Assembly: GCA_017935025.1 (NCBI GenBank)
Contig: JAGBIL010000039.1
Location: 1 to 38,910 of the forward strand
Length of the DNA stretch: 38,910 nt
Direction: 5' to 3'
Source: Opitutales bacterium
Lineage (GTDB): Bacteria; Verrucomicrobiota; Verrucomicrobiia; Opitutales; UBA953
A model generated the notes under the pieces. It was not told where the DNA came from, made no database searches, and worked only from the letters and a program-made list of their open reading frames with translations. Shown one piece after another: positions 24,227 through 32,597 of the stretch (positions within the stretch are counted from its first letter, which is position 1; each line of letters begins with the position of its first letter). A program made the translations under genes and the position numbers.

Positions 24227-26434
24227 ATGATTATCTCCGAAGCCGAACTGCAATCGTTCACGAACGTCGTTCAATCCCATCCGCATGATTTTCTCGGCAT
24301 GCACCAAGCGATGATCGGGGACAAGACAGGCATCGTCGTTCGCGCATATTTGCGTGATGCCAAGAGCGTGGAACTCGTCAACGTTAAAACCAAAAAACGC
24401 ACGGAAATGCCGCGCCTGACCGAGGACGGTTTTTTTGAAGTTTGGTTGCCGCGTTCGAAGGAAATTTTTGCCTATCGCCTTGCGATCGAAAGTTATACCG
24501 GGGAAATTCGCGAAATTTACGATCCGTATTCTTTCTGGCCGACGATTTCCGAAGACGATCTTTACCTGATTAACCAAGGGAACGACCATCGCGTCTACAT
24601 GAAGCTCGGTTCGCACGTGCGCGAGCTCGGCGGCGTTAAAGGCACGTCGTTTGCGGTCTGGGCTCCGTCCGCGCGCCGCGTTTCCGTTGTCGGAGATTTC
24701 AACGGTTGGGACGGTCGCTATCATCCGATGCGGATGCTCGGCGCGTCCGGTGTTTGGGAAATTTTCATTCCGGGTGTCGGCGCGGGAACGAAGTACAAGT
24801 TTGAAATTCTCAATCAGCAGGACCCGACTCCGTACTGCAAAATCGATCCCTACGCAATTTCCTTTGAACCGCCGCCGAACAACGCGTCCATCGTTGCCGA
24901 CATCACCGGCTACAAATGGAAAGACGCCAAGTGGCTCAAAGCACGCGATGCCGCTAACTGGCAGGAAAAACCGATTTCCGTTTACGAAGTGCATCTCGGC
25001 TCGTGGCGTAGCGTTCCCGAAGACGGCGATCGCCCGCTGAATTATCGCGAACTCGGTGATCAGCTCTCTGCGTACTGCAAGGAAATGGGTTTCACGCACG
25101 TGGAAATGCTTCCGCCGACCGAGTATCCGTTCCCGCCGTCCTGGGGTTATCAGGTTACCGGATTTTACGCGCCGACACACCGCTTCGGCACACCGGAAGA
25201 TTTCATGGCGATGGTGGACAAACTTCACCAAAACGGCATCGGAGTCATCATCGACTGGGTGCCCGCACACTTCCCGCGCGACGCGTTTGCGCTCGCCGGA
25301 TACGACGGAACGCACCTCTACGAACACGCCGACCCGCGCCAGGGGGCACAGCCCGACTGGGGAACGCTCGTTTTCAACTACGGGCGCTGCGAAGTCCGCG
25401 GATTCCTCATCGGGAGCGCGCTTTCATGGCTTGACCGTTTCCACGTGGACGGGTTGCGCGTGGACGCCGTCGCCGCGATGCTTTACCTCGACTACTCGCG
25501 CAAGGACGGCGAATGGATTCCGAACCGTTTCGGCGGCAAGGAAAACCTCGAAGCTATTGATTTTCTGCGTACGACAAACAATCTCGTCCATCAATATCAT
25601 CCGGGCGCGATTACGATCGCGGAAGAATCTACTTCGTTCGCCGGCGTTACCCGTCCGACCAAGGATTACGGGCTCGGCTTCGACTTCAAGTGGGCGATGG
25701 GCTGGATGCACGACACGCTCGCGTACATGAAGGAAGACCCGATCAACCGCAAGTACAACCACAACAAGCTGACTTTCGCGATGCTTTACCAGTATTCCGA
25801 AAAGTTCATGCTCGCGCTCTCGCACGACGAAGTCGTTCACGGAAAAGCTTCGCTGATCAATAAAATGCCGCAGTCCGACATGACCGCAAAAGCCGCCAAC
25901 CTGCGTGCGCTCTTCGGCTATATGTGGACATGGCCGGGCAAGAAAACACTCTTCATGGGCGGCGAGTTCGGACAATCTCACGAATGGAAATACGATGCGT
26001 CGCTTGATTGGCACTTGCTCAAATACATTGACCACGAAGGCGTGCGCCGCGCCGTGCGCGATTTGAACAAACTTTACGTTGCCGAACCGTCGCTCGCTGC
26101 ACTCGACCAGGATTATCGCGGATTCGAGTGGATCAACGCCAACGACGGGGAAAATTCCGTGCTCACCTACCTGCGAAAGAGCTTGGACGCGAAGACGACG
26201 TGGGTCGTCGCGTGCAACTTCACGCCGGTTCAGCGCACGTACCGTATTGGTGTTCCCGCAGACGGTTTCTGGGCGGAAGTTTTCAATTCCGACGCGGAAT
26301 GTTACGGCGGGACGGGCGAGGGTAACTTCGGCGGAGTCAAAGCCGAAAAGAAAGAATGGAACGGGCGGCCTTGTTCCATCGAAATCAATCTGCCGCCGCT
26401 CGCCTGCGTTATCTTCCAGCAGAAGAAAAAATAA
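24227..26434 (+). CDS. glgB: 1,4-alpha-glucan branching enzyme (GH13)
   Basis: GlgB makes alpha-1,6 branches in glycogen. The 735-aa product has the usual order: an N-terminal N1 domain (HPHDFLGMH), a CBM48 domain (FAVWAPSARRVSVVGDFNGW), then the GH13 barrel with YEVHLGSW, GVIIDWVPAHFPRD, the nucleophile region DGLRVDAVAAMLYLDY, the acid/base AEEST, and the transition-state Asp LSHDEVVHGK. A C-terminal all-beta domain ends it. Length is typical. It is monocistronic with a terminator made of the GCGGGAACG word; no other glycogen gene is in the window. Confidence 0.97.
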   Translation: MIISEAELQSFTNVVQSHPHDFLGMHQAMIGDKTGIVVRAYLRDAKSVELVNVKTKKRTEMPRLTEDGFFEVWLPRSKEIFAYRLAIESYTGEIREIYDPYSFWPTISEDDLYLINQGNDHRVYMKLGSHVRELGGVKGTSFAVWAPSARRVSVVGDFNGWDGRYHPMRMLGASGVWEIFIPGVGAGTKYKFEILNQQDPTPYCKIDPYAISFEPPPNNASIVADITGYKWKDAKWLKARDAANWQEKPISVYEVHLGSWRSVPEDGDRPLNYRELGDQLSAYCKEMGFTHVEMLPPTEYPFPPSWGYQVTGFYAPTHRFGTPEDFMAMVDKLHQNGIGVIIDWVPAHFPRDAFALAGYDGTHLYEHADPRQGAQPDWGTLVFNYGRCEVRGFLIGSALSWLDRFHVDGLRVDAVAAMLYLDYSRKDGEWIPNRFGGKENLEAIDFLRTTNNLVHQYHPGAITIAEESTSFAGVTRPTKDYGLGFDFKWAMGWMHDTLAYMKEDPINRKYNHNKLTFAMLYQYSEKFMLALSHDEVVHGKASLINKMPQSDMTAKAANLRALFGYMWTWPGKKTLFMGGEFGQSHEWKYDASLDWHLLKYIDHEGVRRAVRDLNKLYVAEPSLAALDQDYRGFEWINANDGENSVLTYLRKSLDAKTTWVVACNFTPVQRTYRIGVPADGFWAEVFNSDAECYGGTGEGNFGGVKAEKKEWNGRPCSIEINLPPLACVIFQQKKK

Positions 26435-26450
26435 CATTGGTACAGGCACA

Positions 26451-26491
26451 AAAAAACGTTCCCGCAGAAATTTCGCGGGAACGTTTTTTTT
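26451..26491 (+). terminator. Bidirectional terminator made from an inverted pair of the GCGGGAACG word
   Basis: AAAAAACGTTCCCGC (26451-26465) pairs with GCGGGAACGTTTTTT (from 26475) across a 9-nt loop. Both 9-mers are exact. T tracts are on both strands, and it separates the convergent glgB and the coiled-coil gene. Confidence 0.9.
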
Positions 26492-26541
26492 GAAGAATCA
26501 GAAAGAGCGCCTGCCGTTTCTTCGTCTCAATTTTCCGGCTC

Positions 26542-27285
26542 TTAGTAGTTGGAGAGGCGGCGGCGCAGATTGCGGTTTTGGTTTTCCAGCGTTTCGATAC
26601 GCTTTTTCGCTTCTTCGAGCTCGGCGCTGATTTCGTCAACGCGCGAATCTGCGGCAGCCGTGCGATCGCTTGCCGTCGCAGCTTGAGCCTTGATGCGCTG
26701 TTGCAAGTCCGCGATTTCGAGCTTGCGGGCTGCGAGCTCTTCGTCGAGTGCCGTACGTTCGGCGGAAAGTTCAGAGATTTGCTGATCTTTTTCCGCGAGC
26801 TTCGCTTCAATTGCCTTGCGGTCTTCGGCGCTACGGAGCGTGGCAACTTCGCCGTTGAGTTCTTCGGAGCGTTTGCGTTCTTCTGCAATTTGTTTTTCGA
26901 GCTCGGCAATCGTCGCTTTGTCCTTTTGTGCGGATTCCTGTGCGGTCTTCGCGGCGGCATCCTTTTCTTCGATTTCCTTTTGCTGAGCGGCGCTCTTCTT
27001 TTCGGCGGCTTCGATTGCTTTTTGCTGATTCAGAGCGCGTTCTTCCGTCGCAGCGAGCTGCTTTTCGAGGTCGCGATTTTTCTGACGGGCGATGGCGAGT
27101 TCTTCTTCGGCGACCTTGTTTTTGGCGCGGAGGTCGAAGGTTTCGTCGTTCGCTTTACGCTGGGCATCAATTTCCTGCAAGTTTGCGTTTTCCTTCTGGA
27201 GGTCGCCGTTTTGGAGGAAAAGATAGGCTGACGTTCCCGCAAAAATTGCGGCGAGAACAAACAATACGATGGATGCTTTCTTCAT
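26542..27285 (-). CDS. Membrane-anchored coiled-coil protein
   Basis: The 247-aa product has an N-terminal membrane helix or uncleaved signal (ASIVLFVLAAIFAGTSAYLFL, residues 4-24). The rest is a continuous heptad-patterned helix rich in Glu, Lys, Ala, Gln (about 26-245) with no recognisable enzyme domain. Its C-terminus is basic (NRNLRRRLSNY). I infer a rod-like periplasmic or cytoplasmic spacer; no specific function can be given. It is monocistronic, converging on glgB. An AAATTGAAATTT hairpin lies 56 bp upstream. Confidence 0.7.
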   Translation of the reverse strand: MKKASIVLFVLAAIFAGTSAYLFLQNGDLQKENANLQEIDAQRKANDETFDLRAKNKVAEEELAIARQKNRDLEKQLAATEERALNQQKAIEAAEKKSAAQQKEIEEKDAAAKTAQESAQKDKATIAELEKQIAEERKRSEELNGEVATLRSAEDRKAIEAKLAEKDQQISELSAERTALDEELAARKLEIADLQQRIKAQAATASDRTAAADSRVDEISAELEEAKKRIETLENQNRNLRRRLSNY

Positions 27286-27595
27286 GGATTAGAAAAAAAA
27301 AATTGAAACAACCAATGATGAACAAATCCGTGGCGTGGTCAAATTGAAATTTGCCGCAGGCAAATTTCAATTAATCTCGAATTCCAAATGATTACCCGAT
27401 AGAGGAAAAAGTTGCGTTTTACGTCTATTTTTTTTTCGCACTTCATTCGCAATTTGCTATTCGCCATTAATCGAAGTCTGCCGAAGGCGAACAAAACTTA
27501 ACGTTTCTTAATTCTTCCGCTTTTCCGCTTCCCATTCCTCCTCTTTATAAAAGATTGACATCACAGGGTAAAAACGGTGTTTTTGAAAGCTCGTT
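27286..27595. other. 310-bp spacer with AT-rich hairpin and tRNA promoter region
   Basis: The spacer divides the coiled-coil gene from tRNA-Gln. It holds the hairpin at 27341-27372, T-rich stretches, and a perfect -35-like TTGACA at 27555-27560, 36 bp before the tRNA, though no good -10 box follows it. I see no gene. Confidence 0.5.
27341..27372. repeat. AAATTGAAATTT element folded as a perfect hairpin
   Basis: AATTGAAATTTGC (27342-27354) and GCAAATTTCAATT (27360-27372) are perfect inverted repeats of 13 bp around CGCAG. The arm matches the elements at 9337, 20530 and 20635. No T tract follows, and it lies upstream of a gene start, so it is not an intrinsic terminator. Confidence 0.7.
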
Positions 27596-27669
27596 TGTCC
27601 CATGGTGTAATGGCAGCACAAGTGATTTTGGTTCACTTTGTTCAGGTTCGAGTCCTGATGGGACAACCA
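27596..27669 (+). tRNA. tRNA-Gln (anticodon TTG)
   Basis: The acceptor stem TGTCCCA/TGGGACA, the anticodon stem AGTGA/TCACT with loop TTTTGGT (anticodon TTG, reads CAA), and the T-arm TCAGG-TTCGAGT-CCTGA all pair. The discriminator A and a genome-encoded CCA end it at 27669. It reads in the same direction as recD, 51 bp downstream, with a terminator between. Confidence 0.97.
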
Positions 27670-27683
27670 CTTTTTTTTTGAGG

Positions 27684-27708
27684 CCCGCAAGTTCGCGGGA
27701 TTTTTTTT
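27684..27708 (+). terminator. Terminator of tRNA-Gln
   Basis: CCCGC (27684-27688) pairs with GCGGG (27695-27699) across AAGTTC, followed by A and eight T. It separates the tRNA from recD. Confidence 0.8.
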
Positions 27709-27720
27709 GATTCGTTGAAA

Positions 27721-29484
27721 ATGAGTGCTTCCCCGAGCCGCAATTTTGCAAAATTTACCGCTGCCGATTGGTTGTCAGGCGAAGTGCTTGCGCTTGCGCA
27801 AAGGCTGGGCACTCCGGTTCCGGAGTCACACAAACTTGCGGAAATCGTCGCCTCGCTTGCGGAGATAACGACCGAGAACCGAGGCACGCATTTGAAAATT
27901 GAGGAGGCGGAAACTCTCGAATTTCTGAAAAAAACGGCGGCATCCTCGCCGACGGATTCTATCACGGGAACGCCGCAAACTTTTTTGTCGGGAAAAATAA
28001 CGCCGCTCGTCTTGGACGCGGAAAATGCCGCTCTGTATTTTTTCCGTCATTACAAACAGGAAGTGCGGACGGCGCAAATTCTCATTGAACGCGCGTGCGC
28101 GGACAAGGTTGTTCCCGTTTCGGAAATTTCGGAAAAAATCATTGCATCCGAATTGCCGTTCCCGCTGAATGCGGAGCAAAAGGCCGCTGTGCGCTCTGTT
28201 GTTTCACGCCCGATGACGATTATTTCCGGAGGTCCCGGAACGGGAAAAACGACGCTCCTTCTCCGTGCGCTAATCTGTCTCTTTACGGAAAATCCCGAGG
28301 CGAGAGTTGTGCTTGCTGCTCCGACGGGAAAAGCCGCCGCACGGATGAAAGAATCCGTGCAGGCGCAAGTGCGAGAGATTTGCAGCTCGGAACAGGCTCT
28401 TGTCGCGTTCCCGCAGGACGTTTTGAAAAAAGCCGAGTCTCCTGAACCCGCGACGTTGCACCGCGTGCTCGGCATCGGCGCCTCGCCGCTCGCTTCGCCG
28501 GGCGTTTCCGCGATTGCCGCCGATTACGTCATTGCGGACGAATCTTCCATGATTGACCAGGCGCTGATGTTCCGCCTTTTATCCTCGCTTCGTGCGGGAA
28601 CGCGGCTCGTCTTGCTCGGCGACAAAAATCAGCTCGATTCGGTTGGGGCAGGGCGCGTTTTCGGTGCAATTTGTTCGGAGGAAAAACTTGCGTGCGCGCG
28701 GGTCGATCTCACGGAAAGTCGCCGCTTTGATGCCGCCGGCGTGCTCGGGCGCATGGCACGGGCGGTCGTTCGCGGTGATGTTGACGGTGTCGCTTCCGCG
28801 TTGGACGAACCGCTTTCTTCCGAGCGTGAACGCGCGGTTTTCCGCTTTGATTCCGGTGAAATTTCTCCGGAAAAACTCGACGAAACGCTTTCCGAGATTT
28901 TTCCCGAAAAACTTCAAAACGTTCCCGCCGATGCCAAGCCTGAAGAAATGCTCGCACTGTTGGATTCCGCCCGCGTGCTGACACCGTTGCGGCGGGGAAA
29001 ATTCGGTGCCGAGGCGCTGAACGCCCGCGCCCGGAAACTGTTCGCTCCGACGGGAAGCGCGGTGCAGGAACATTTTCACGGGCAACCGATTCTTGTTACG
29101 CGCAACGCGGCGCAGGAACGCCTTTTTAACGGCGATACCGGAATCATTTTGCGCGACGCTGCGGGAACGCTTATCGCCCATTTTCGTGGAGACGACGGCA
29201 CGATTCGGCGTATTCCTGCCGCGCTTTTGCCCGATCACGAAACCGCCTACGCGATGAGCATTCACAAGGCTCAGGGATCCGAGTTCGCGCGCCTCGGCAT
29301 CGTGTTCCCGCCGGAGGGCTCGCACACGGAATTTTTCTCGAGACAACTGCTTTACACGGCGCTTACACGTTTTAGGGAATCCGGCGAGAATTCGCTTCTC
29401 CGGCTTCTGTTCGATCGGGACTCTCTTCTCGGTGCCGTATCCCGGGAAAATCCGCTTCGCGAACTTCTCTTCGCGCACACCTAA
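27721..29484 (+). CDS. recD: Exodeoxyribonuclease V alpha subunit RecD-like helicase
   Basis: RecD is the 5'-3' helicase of RecBCD. The 587-aa product fits the RecD family in length and lacks the helix-hairpin-helix N-terminus of RecD2. Motifs: Walker A GGPGTGKTTLLLRA, motif Ia LAAPTGKAAARMKESV, Walker B ADYVIADESSMID, motif III LGDKNQLDSVGAGRVFGAI, motif IV TESRRF, and motifs V/VI YAMSIHKAQGSEFARLGIV, LLYTALTRFRE. Start ATG 27721; a TTG two codons upstream is possible but lies close to the tRNA terminator. recB and recC are not in the window. If a RecBCD-like complex exists, a Chi-type word might too, but the balanced strand distribution of GCGGGAACG argues against it being Chi. Confidence 0.92.
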   Translation: MSASPSRNFAKFTAADWLSGEVLALAQRLGTPVPESHKLAEIVASLAEITTENRGTHLKIEEAETLEFLKKTAASSPTDSITGTPQTFLSGKITPLVLDAENAALYFFRHYKQEVRTAQILIERACADKVVPVSEISEKIIASELPFPLNAEQKAAVRSVVSRPMTIISGGPGTGKTTLLLRALICLFTENPEARVVLAAPTGKAAARMKESVQAQVREICSSEQALVAFPQDVLKKAESPEPATLHRVLGIGASPLASPGVSAIAADYVIADESSMIDQALMFRLLSSLRAGTRLVLLGDKNQLDSVGAGRVFGAICSEEKLACARVDLTESRRFDAAGVLGRMARAVVRGDVDGVASALDEPLSSERERAVFRFDSGEISPEKLDETLSEIFPEKLQNVPADAKPEEMLALLDSARVLTPLRRGKFGAEALNARARKLFAPTGSAVQEHFHGQPILVTRNAAQERLFNGDTGIILRDAAGTLIAHFRGDDGTIRRIPAALLPDHETAYAMSIHKAQGSEFARLGIVFPPEGSHTEFFSRQLLYTALTRFRESGENSLLRLLFDRDSLLGAVSRENPLRELLFAHT

Positions 29485-29515
29485 ACAAGCGTTCCAGTGC
29501 GGGAATGCTTGTTTA
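29482..29515 (+). terminator. Hairpin at the recD stop codon
   Basis: TAAACAAGCGTTCC (29482-29495, including the stop) pairs with GGAATGCTTGTTTA (29502-29515), with one G-T. The arms look like a decayed version of the GCGGGAACG word pair. No T tract follows, so its terminator activity is uncertain. Confidence 0.5.
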
Positions 29516-29772
29516 GCGAATAATTAATAATGAATCGTGAATAATTTCTTGTTCAAAATTTTTGCCCAAAAGAGCAATGCCGAGAGAAGTTACGAGGATT
29601 CAACCTTTGGGTTCTGTGTTATTCGCTGTGCATTATTCCCTTCGTTTTTTTTTCGAAGTATCCGCAGAGTGCGGGGAGCGTCGCATTCGCGTTATCGTCA
29701 GCCGCGACGAGTCCCTGTTTACAAGCCACGGCGGAGGATGTGCTGAGTGAGTGAAGTCGAGTATGTCGATTT
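29516..29772. other. Boundary between housekeeping region and Rhs locus
   Basis: This 257-bp spacer between recD and the last gene of the Rhs locus has AT-rich and T-rich stretches. Frames open over about 60 codons, such as one ending RDESLFTSHGGGCAE, have no ribosome site and I do not call them. No terminator for the minus-strand operon is obvious. Confidence 0.4.
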
Positions 29773-30652
29773 TTAATTACACTCATTGGCAAGAAACGCT
29801 ACGCTATTCTTGAGATCCGAAACCGTTGTTTGTAACTCCGGAAAGTTGATAAATGACGATTTCATCGGCTCGAAAAAAAGAAATCCGTGAGGAGGGATTC
29901 TGCTTGAAAGAAGGAAATGAAATAAATAATTCTCAACATCAGACGCATCCCACGAACCGTCGTCTATTTGTTTCTTGAACGTAGGATCGGAAAAAAGGAA
30001 AAATTCCCTCAAACGTTGAACCCGAATCTTCATTTGCTTATTTGAAAATGAGGTATATGCCCACTCTCCCTGAGGGATTTCGTGCGATTCTTTCCACGAG
30101 AATGTATTATTTTCCACCACGCTTTTTTCTCCCATCCTCCTTAAGAATAAATCCTTCTGCTCTGTGCTCATTTGAGCAAAAATGAACTTCGGCGGGAATG
30201 AAAGTGCTAAAATCGATAGGCAATCATCAGAATTAAAGCAACTTTCCCCGCAAGAGACACTCTCACCGTTGATGTGTACATCGATGAAATCCCCGACTCT
30301 TATATCATTTTTTGAGAATGTTGTTAAAAGGGCAATAGCGCTTGTTTCCGTCATTTCAAGAATGCACGCATTTTTCGAGCAATCGTAAACGTGCTCGCAT
30401 TCAAAAGGACACGAAAAAACCTTTTTCCCATTCACATAATATTCAACAAGCGGATTCTTTGTTCTCTCATAAAAATGAACCTAACAGTTGGTCTCCGCTC
30501 GGACACGAAACCCCTCTGTACAGAATATTATTAACAGAATAATTTGTTACGAGTCCGTCCGAGGGGGTGTAGTAAGAATATTCCGGTTCTTTTTCATTTT
30601 CCACATATCTGGGGAGGGGGCACGCGTATAAAAAATCACAACCAGACAACAT
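29773..30652 (-). pseudogene. Candidate immunity gene, apparently frameshifted at a T5 run
   Basis: Two frames abut here. One from ATG 30652 to 30467 begins MLSGCDFLYACPLPRY, with AAGGAAGG about 12 nt upstream. The second, ending at 29773, is open from 30480 and begins VHFYERTKNPLVEYYVNGKK. Reading one T fewer in the run at 30471-30475 joins them as ...QLLGSFYERTKNPLVEYY..., a 292-aa protein with CCP-type Cys pairs and no recognised domain. Alternatively only the downstream part is expressed from GTG 30435 (220 aa). It follows the gene at 30697 by 44 nt, at the end of module 4 of the Rhs array. Sequencing error is possible. Confidence 0.55.
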
Positions 30653-30696
30653 ACCTGATCGCCTTCCTTCGCCGATGCGCGGGAGGATTATCGGTT

Positions 30697-31119
30697 TTAT
30701 TTTTCTACAATCAATTTTACGGACGTGATTGTTATGTTTCCTTTTTCTGTTTTCTTATACGAAAGAGGCATTGTGCACCATCCGGCATCTTTCAGTTTCA
30801 GGGAAATGTCGGGGAAAAGCAAACACCCCATTTCTTTTGTTTCACCGGGACTTAATTCCTCAAACGGTTTAGACGAATCCGATCCGAAATCCAAGTGAAG
30901 ATAGCCTTTTCGACCGTCGCACTCGATTTCAATGTTTAAACAAACGACATCCGGATGAATATACATAGGGGAATCGTCTTCGTTTTTGACAATGATGCCC
31001 CACTCATCATTGTCAAAAACCGAACCTTTGAGAAATATGATTCCGGAGAGTTCAACTTTTTGCCCTGCGTACAGGGGAAGTGTGCTCAGTAACAAAAATA
31101 ATAAATGATAGTACCTCAT
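30697..31119 (-). CDS. Secreted protein, candidate immunity protein of the Rhs zincin-like module
   Basis: The 140-aa product has a signal peptide (MRYYHLLFLLLSTLPLYA) and a compact beta-rich body with no named domain. Its ATG overlaps the stop of the Rhs gene before it (ATGA), the coupling typical of toxin-immunity pairs. A periplasmic location suits protection against a toxin acting there. Base composition is AT-rich and no GCGGGAACG word occurs. Confidence 0.6.
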   Translation of the reverse strand: MRYYHLLFLLLSTLPLYAGQKVELSGIIFLKGSVFDNDEWGIIVKNEDDSPMYIHPDVVCLNIEIECDGRKGYLHLDFGSDSSKPFEELSPGETKEMGCLLFPDISLKLKDAGWCTMPLSYKKTEKGNITITSVKLIVEK

Positions 31120-32045
31120 AGTTGTGTGATGACACAGAGCCCTGCAGCGTTTTCTTGGTGAAACGTCGGTTCGCTTGGTTGTGGTGCACCCCCTAAGTGC
31201 TCTTTGTCATTATAGGCTGCTTCATCATAAAGAGTACTCCACCTCGAGGAGATTTTTTCCAATTCTTCCTGACATAACGATTCGCTGTCAAATTCCCTAG
31301 GTAAACTGAAATTTGAGTTTATCCTCTTGATCGCGTTTTGCATATTTTGAATATGGGCTTCTTCGTGACGTTTCGTCGCCTCCATAGCCTCCGGTAACCT
31401 TCTACATTCTGCTCTATAAAGATATCCATCTGATCCTCGCAATGTGTAAGTTGCGTTGGTGGCAACTGTTGGAGGAGTTGACACAACATCTCCTCCTAAA
31501 AGGCTCCACTTGCATTTATCAATTTTTTCACATGACGGGAGAATAGGCATATGGTTGGTTAATCCATAAATGCTTCTGTTCAAGACTTCATAAGATATGG
31601 TCCATCCGGCGTAGTCTGATTTAAAAGAACAAGCATTCCCCACAAACGCGTAGAGGTTGAGGCCGCCTTGTTCGGCGATTGGGTCGCGGGAGAGGAAGCG
31701 TCCGAGGGAGGGCGAGTAGTGGCGGTAGTTGTAGTAGATGAGGTCGAGTTCGGAATCGTAGATTTCCGAGGACCATTGGAGGGGTTGGGAAACGTCGCCG
31801 GAGGCGGAAACGGAGCCGAAGGGCGCGTAGGAATACGCCGTGCGGATGTAGCCGTGCTGACCGAAGACTTCGCAGATGTTTTTCGTGATGTCGTAGCCGT
31901 AGGTAAACCACGTGCCGTCTTTTTGGATTGCGAGCGGACGCGTCGCCGTCGGTTGAGACGGGTCCCAGGTTACAAACCACAGCGCCGGGCGCGCCAAATC
32001 CAACGTCGTTGTTCTATTCGTATAATGGTATTTTTCCTGTCTCAC
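31116..32045 (-). CDS. Rhs fragment with HExxH zincin-like C-terminal toxin domain
   Basis: This 309-aa product has a partial Rhs core (about residues 17-135: LARPALWFVTWDPSQPTAT, PFGSVSASGDVSQPLQWSSE, YYNYRHYSPSLGRFLSRDP) that is nearly identical to the other Rhs copies. At AEQGGLNLYAFVGN it changes to a unique C-terminal domain of about 170 residues. It contains KRHEEAHIQNMQNAIKRI, an HExxH zinc-protease motif, so I infer a metallopeptidase-type effector. The third ligand is not certain. Start is GTG 32045, 7 nt after the previous stop, without a good ribosome site. The missing N-terminal core implies an orphan displaced from a full Rhs gene. Confidence 0.75.
   Translation of the reverse strand: MRQEKYHYTNRTTTLDLARPALWFVTWDPSQPTATRPLAIQKDGTWFTYGYDITKNICEVFGQHGYIRTAYSYAPFGSVSASGDVSQPLQWSSEIYDSELDLIYYNYRHYSPSLGRFLSRDPIAEQGGLNLYAFVGNACSFKSDYAGWTISYEVLNRSIYGLTNHMPILPSCEKIDKCKWSLLGGDVVSTPPTVATNATYTLRGSDGYLYRAECRRLPEAMEATKRHEEAHIQNMQNAIKRINSNFSLPREFDSESLCQEELEKISSRWSTLYDEAAYNDKEHLGGAPQPSEPTFHQENAAGLCVITQL
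31646..31996 (-). repeat. Rhs core repeat, copy R1 (partial)
   Basis: About 350 bp nearly identical to the corresponding parts of copies R2 and R4. Identity stops sharply at both ends, next to unique sequence. Confidence 0.9.
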
Positions 32046-32051
32046 GACCGT

Positions 32052-32597
32052 TTATGACTGATGGTCATCATCCTCTTTTTCAATGAAAATCTCGTGTGAT
32101 ATTTCCTGATTTTCATCAATAGTAACAACAACACCAAAACGTCGAGGTGCGTATTGCTCACAATGCTCATTCTTGACAAACCTCCTTAAATTATCGACAG
32201 TCCAACTAAACACTTTTTCCCTTTTGCCCATGCGAAACACTACTTTTAAAATAGAGATCTCACATGGTACACTGATCCCAATCCGCCTCTTTTTATCCCG
32301 CTCTATCAATTTTTGGGTAAAGCAAAACTCGGATGAATGAGTTCTTATGCTAAACCATTTTCGATGAGAATGATAAAAGGAGCCAACAGGATTTAGAATA
32401 GTCGAGAGGATTCCTACCTGTATCTCTCCATGAACCTTAATCTCTTTATTTACCGACGAGTTTATTGCAACTTCAACAAACCCGCTAGCTTCAAACTCAA
32501 CATTTCTATTCACCAGCGTGTATCCGCCAAAAATCGCAAGGATAAGACAGATGCAAGGAAAAATCTTTTTTTTCATTGATTTATGGTTGTGCTTCAT
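32052..32597 (-). CDS. Membrane-anchored/exported protein of Rhs module 3
   Basis: The 181-aa product has a hydrophobic segment near the N-terminus (IFPCICLILAIFGGYTLV) and a mixed C-terminal domain that ends in acidic residues (KEDDDHQS). I start at ATG 32597, which overlaps the stop of the gene before it (ATGA); a longer frame to 32714 would overlap that gene extensively. No family recognised. It is a possible accessory or second immunity gene. Confidence 0.5.
   Translation of the reverse strand: MKHNHKSMKKKIFPCICLILAIFGGYTLVNRNVEFEASGFVEVAINSSVNKEIKVHGEIQVGILSTILNPVGSFYHSHRKWFSIRTHSSEFCFTQKLIERDKKRRIGISVPCEISILKVVFRMGKREKVFSWTVDNLRRFVKNEHCEQYAPRRFGVVVTIDENQEISHEIFIEKEDDDHQS

Noticed and set aside
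24182..25327. 381-codon minus-strand frame opposite glgB
   Set aside because: Antisense shadow; glgB has all catalytic motifs.
1459..29171. GCGGGAACG as a Chi-type recombination site
   Set aside because: Copies are nearly equal on the two strands (about 27 and 31) and occur as inverted pairs in terminators; Chi sites are normally strand-biased.
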